This document shows, one piece after another, positions 6,271 to 8,298 of a stretch of DNA of 8,298 nucleotides. Both the position numbers and the translations under genes were made by a program. The notes under the pieces were generated by a model. It did no database searches. It saw only the letters and a program-made list of their open reading frames with translations, and had not been told where the DNA came from. Source of the stretch: an uncultured Alphaproteobacteria bacterium. Its GTDB lineage: Bacteria > Pseudomonadota > Alphaproteobacteria > Sphingomonadales > Sphingomonadaceae. How positions within the stretch are numbered: the stretch's first letter is position 1; the number at the start of each line of letters is the position of its first letter. The DNA lies in NCBI GenBank assembly GCA_903939555.1, contig CAJAHV010000280.1, positions 1-8,298 of the forward strand, in the 5' to 3' direction.

Positions 6271-6873
6271 TTGCAGCTCTGGACCGCGCCCGATCCGGCG
6301 CCCAACCCGCAGCGGGTTTCGGCCTTTCTGCGCGTCAAGGGCATCAGCCTGCCCGAAACCCGGCTGTCGCTGGTCAGGCGCGAGCATAAATCGGCCGAAA
6401 TGCTGGCGAAGAACCCGCGCGGCCAGGTGCCGTTTCTCGAGCTCGACGATGGCCGCGTGCTGGCCGAAACCATCAGCATCTGCCGCTATCTCGATGAACT
6501 GCATCCCGAGCCACCGCTGTTCGGCGGCACGGCCTTTGAACGCGCCGAAACCGACATGTGGATCCGCCGCGCCGAAACCCTGCTCGGCACGCCGGTCGGG
6601 CTGGCCTGGCAGCATGATCATCCGATGACGGCGGCGCTGGTCGCGCAGATCCCGGCGATGGGCAAGGCGGCGCGCGTGCAGGCAGCGGCGGCGCTCGGCT
6701 GGTTCGATGGCCAGTTGCAGGGCAAGTCGTGGCTCGCCGGCGATCGCTTCACCATGGCCGATATCGCGCTGCTGTCGATTGTCGATTTCGGGCGCTGGAT
6801 CGGCATTGCCGCCGGCGACGACCTGAGCGCGCTCAACGCCTGGCACGCCCGCGCCACGGCACGCTGCGCATGA
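6271..6873 (+). CDS. Glutathione S-transferase family protein
   Basis: A 200-aa cytosolic GST with two domains. The thioredoxin-like N-terminal domain (1-~80) contains QVPFLELDDG (52-61) with the conserved cis-Pro54, and AETISICRYLDE (65-76), where Glu66 and Thr67 stand at the position that binds the glutamyl part of glutathione. The helical C-terminal domain follows, with the folding motif LAGDRFTMADIALL (155-168), the N-capping box of GSTs. A TTG start is chosen from its Shine-Dalgarno site. The protein ends at WHARATARCA, a few residues shorter than many relatives, and its stop overlaps the start of the dioxygenase gene (ATGA), so translation is probably coupled. It is first gene of a three-gene operon. 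Conjugation, isomerisation or reductive thiolysis of a pathway intermediate are all possible; the sequence does not decide. Confidence 0.9.
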   Translation: MQLWTAPDPAPNPQRVSAFLRVKGISLPETRLSLVRREHKSAEMLAKNPRGQVPFLELDDGRVLAETISICRYLDELHPEPPLFGGTAFERAETDMWIRRAETLLGTPVGLAWQHDHPMTAALVAQIPAMGKAARVQAAAALGWFDGQLQGKSWLAGDRFTMADIALLSIVDFGRWIGIAAGDDLSALNAWHARATARCA

Positions 6874-7733
6874 CAACCACTGTGTTGCCGGCGGCATCGG
6901 GCTTTGGCGCCGTGGTCACCGGGCTCGATCTGTCGCGCCCGCTGCCGGCCGCGACGCTGGCTGCGGTCAAGGCCGCCTTTGCCGCCCATGCCGTGCTGTC
7001 CTTTCCCGGCCAGCCGCTCGATCTCGACGGGCAGGAGACCTTTACGCGCCAGTTCGGCGATTTTGGCGAGGACCCGTTCATCAAGCCCCTGCCCGGCCGG
7101 CCGCACATCCTCGAATTGCGCCGCGCCGCCGATGAGACCGCCCCCAATTTCGGCGCCGGCTGGCACAGCGACTGGAGCTTCCAGCCCCACCCGCCGGCGG
7201 CGACGATCCTGCACGGCAAAATCATCCCGCCGGTCGGCGGCGACACGTTGTTTGCCGATTGCGCCGCTGCTTATGAGGCGCTGTCGCCGGCCTTCCGGCG
7301 GTTGTGCGACGGGCTGACCGCGCTGCATTCGGCGCGGCTGCCCTATGGCCGCGATGGTGTCTATGCCAATGAAACCGCCCGGCGGACGATGGAGATCGTT
7401 ACCGGCGAAGCGGCCGAGGCGGTGCAGGCGCATCCGCTGGTCCGCATCCACCCGGTCACCGGCCGCCGCGCGCTGTATTGCTCGCCGGTCTATACCATCG
7501 GCATCGACGGCATGAGCCGCGATGAAGGCTATGCCATCCTGGGGCATCTGTTTCGCCATGCCGTCGAAGCGCGCTTCCAGTTCCGTCACCGCTGGGCGCC
7601 CGACACGCTGCTGATGTGGGACAATCGGGTAACATTGCACTTTGCCGAGGGCGGCTATGACGGGCATCTGCGGGTGATGCACCGCACCACGGTGGCGGGC
7701 GAAGCCGTCATCGGTACAGATTTGGGAGAATGA
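6870..7733 (+). CDS. TauD/TfdA-family 2-oxoglutarate-dependent dioxygenase
   Basis: A 287-aa Fe(II)/2-oxoglutarate dioxygenase, close in length to E. coli TauD (283 aa). The iron ligands are intact: His99 and Asp101 in GWHSDWSF (97-104) and His257 in WDNRVTLHFA (250-259). Thr126 (GGDTLF), Arg268 and Arg272 (LRVMHRTT) match TauD positions used for 2OG and substrate anchoring. TauD's taurine-pocket residues His70 and Asn95 are Phe70 and Gly95 or near-equivalents here, so taurine is unlikely to be the substrate. Relatives act on sulfonates, sulfate esters, aryloxyacetates and other acids; an acid-bearing substrate is inferred from Arg272. The ATG at 6870 overlaps the GST stop by four bases. The longer open frame back to 6729 lies inside the GST gene and is discarded. 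The next gene begins 5 bases after the stop. Confidence 0.92.
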   Translation: MTTTVLPAASGFGAVVTGLDLSRPLPAATLAAVKAAFAAHAVLSFPGQPLDLDGQETFTRQFGDFGEDPFIKPLPGRPHILELRRAADETAPNFGAGWHSDWSFQPHPPAATILHGKIIPPVGGDTLFADCAAAYEALSPAFRRLCDGLTALHSARLPYGRDGVYANETARRTMEIVTGEAAEAVQAHPLVRIHPVTGRRALYCSPVYTIGIDGMSRDEGYAILGHLFRHAVEARFQFRHRWAPDTLLMWDNRVTLHFAEGGYDGHLRVMHRTTVAGEAVIGTDLGE

Positions 7734-7738
7734 CCAAC

Positions 7739-8298
7739 ATGCGCGCAATCCGACTCATGGCTGCCGGGCTCGACAATCTGACCATGGCGACCGCCGACAG
7801 CGCGCCGCTGCACGCCGGCGACATCCGCGTCCGGCTGCATGCCAGCTCGCTCAACTATCATGACTATATCGTCTGCCTGGGCGGCATCCCGACTCCGGCA
7901 GGGCGCATCCCGATGTCGGACGGCGCCGGCGTGGTGACCGAGACCGGCAGCGCGGTGACCGAGTTCAAGGTCGGTGATGCCGTGGTCAGCACCTTTTTCC
8001 CCGATTGGATCGGTGGTGACATGACGCTGGAAAAACTGGCGAAAGTCCCCGGTGACCGCTGCGACGGCTATGCCCGCGAGGAAGTGGTGGCGCCCGCCAC
8101 CGCGTTCACGCATGTTCCCGCCGGCTATGGCCATGCCGAAGCGGCAACGCTGACCTGCGCCGCGCTCACCGCGTGGCGGGCGCTGTATTGCGAGGCAAAC
8201 CTGATGGCCGGCGAAACCGTGCTCGTGCAGGGCACTGGCGGCGTATCGATCTTTGCGCTGCAGTTCGCCAAGGCCGCCGGCGCGACGGTAATCGCGAC
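7739..8298 (+). CDS. Zinc-free MDR alcohol dehydrogenase/quinone reductase-like protein, 3' end cut
   Basis: Partial gene, 186 codons visible, running off the right edge without a stop. It belongs to the medium-chain dehydrogenase/reductase superfamily. The N-terminal GroES-like domain (1-~120) contains SLNYHDY (37-43) and MSDGAGVV (59-66). The latter stands where zinc enzymes have GHEGAG, so the catalytic zinc site appears absent, as in quinone oxidoreductase and enoyl-reductase relatives. The Rossmann domain opens with VLVQGTGGVSIFALQFAK (161-178), containing the GxGGVS nucleotide-binding turn. GGGAG (7724-7728) lies 10 bases before the ATG, inside the end of the dioxygenase gene, and the gap is 5 bases, so it belongs to the GST-dioxygenase operon. 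It probably reduces or oxidises a product of the dioxygenase step using NAD(P)H; that link is inference. Confidence 0.9.
   Translation, partial: MRAIRLMAAGLDNLTMATADSAPLHAGDIRVRLHASSLNYHDYIVCLGGIPTPAGRIPMSDGAGVVTETGSAVTEFKVGDAVVSTFFPDWIGGDMTLEKLAKVPGDRCDGYAREEVVAPATAFTHVPAGYGHAEAATLTCAALTAWRALYCEANLMAGETVLVQGTGGVSIFALQFAKAAGATVIA

Noticed and set aside
5940..6479. Minus- and plus-strand open frames in the 5835-6270 gap (including plus 6009-6389).
   Set aside because: They run through the palindromic repeats and into the GST gene in the wrong frame. Their translations are repeat-derived strings with no conservation-like pattern or ribosome site.
6618..7748. Minus-strand open frame of 376 codons opposite the GST and dioxygenase genes.
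   Set aside because: Antisense to two genes with intact catalytic motifs and coupled translation; no domain is visible in it.
1..8298. Hidden defence, CRISPR, toxin-antitoxin or phage system.
   Set aside because: All long credible genes are metabolic enzymes. No array, nuclease, transposase, integrase or small gene pair was found on either strand.

Overview
The window is GC-rich, densely coding bacterial chromosome that reads like an alphaproteobacterium, most likely a sphingomonad. That placement is inferred from high GC, strong GC bias at third codon positions, the enzyme repertoire and the GC-rich palindromic intergenic repeats; no rRNA or other marker gene is present to confirm it. No tRNA, rRNA, CRISPR array, transposase or prophage gene was seen.

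Layout, left to right. Bases 1-133 hold a palindromic REP-like element followed by three tandem copies of its outer flank. Bases 134-1420 (minus) encode an acyl-CoA dehydrogenase of the ACAD10/ACAD11-like branch. Divergent from it, 75 bp away, is a classical short-chain dehydrogenase/reductase (1496-2260, plus). The SDR converges on a two-gene minus-strand operon, with a GC-rich hairpin in the 31-bp gap. Read in transcription order, that operon is a JmjC/cupin-4 Fe(II)/2-oxoglutarate oxygenase (5834 to 4644) and then, 12 bp later, a 779-aa thiamine-diphosphate enzyme of the transketolase/AceE superfamily (4631 to 2292). A 436-bp gene-free region (5835-6270) follows, carrying two more copies of the palindromic repeat in inverted orientation. 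From 6271 rightward runs a tightly packed plus-strand operon: glutathione S-transferase (TTG start), TauD/TfdA-family 2-oxoglutarate dioxygenase (ATGA overlap with the GST stop), and a zinc-free medium-chain alcohol dehydrogenase/quinone reductase-like protein cut by the window edge.

Functionally this is an accessory catabolic or modification neighbourhood. It contains an acyl-CoA oxidation step, an SDR, an orphan AceE-like TPP enzyme, two unrelated Fe(II)/2OG oxygenases, a GST and an MDR reductase. The substrates cannot be read from the sequence. The points most worth a second look are the orphan AceE-like enzyme paired with a JmjC oxygenase, the tryptophan at the usual catalytic-base position of the acyl-CoA dehydrogenase, the TauD homologue that keeps iron and 2OG ligands but not the taurine pocket, and the three-copy palindromic repeat family with a locally amplified flank. 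I found no clear defence or mobile system.
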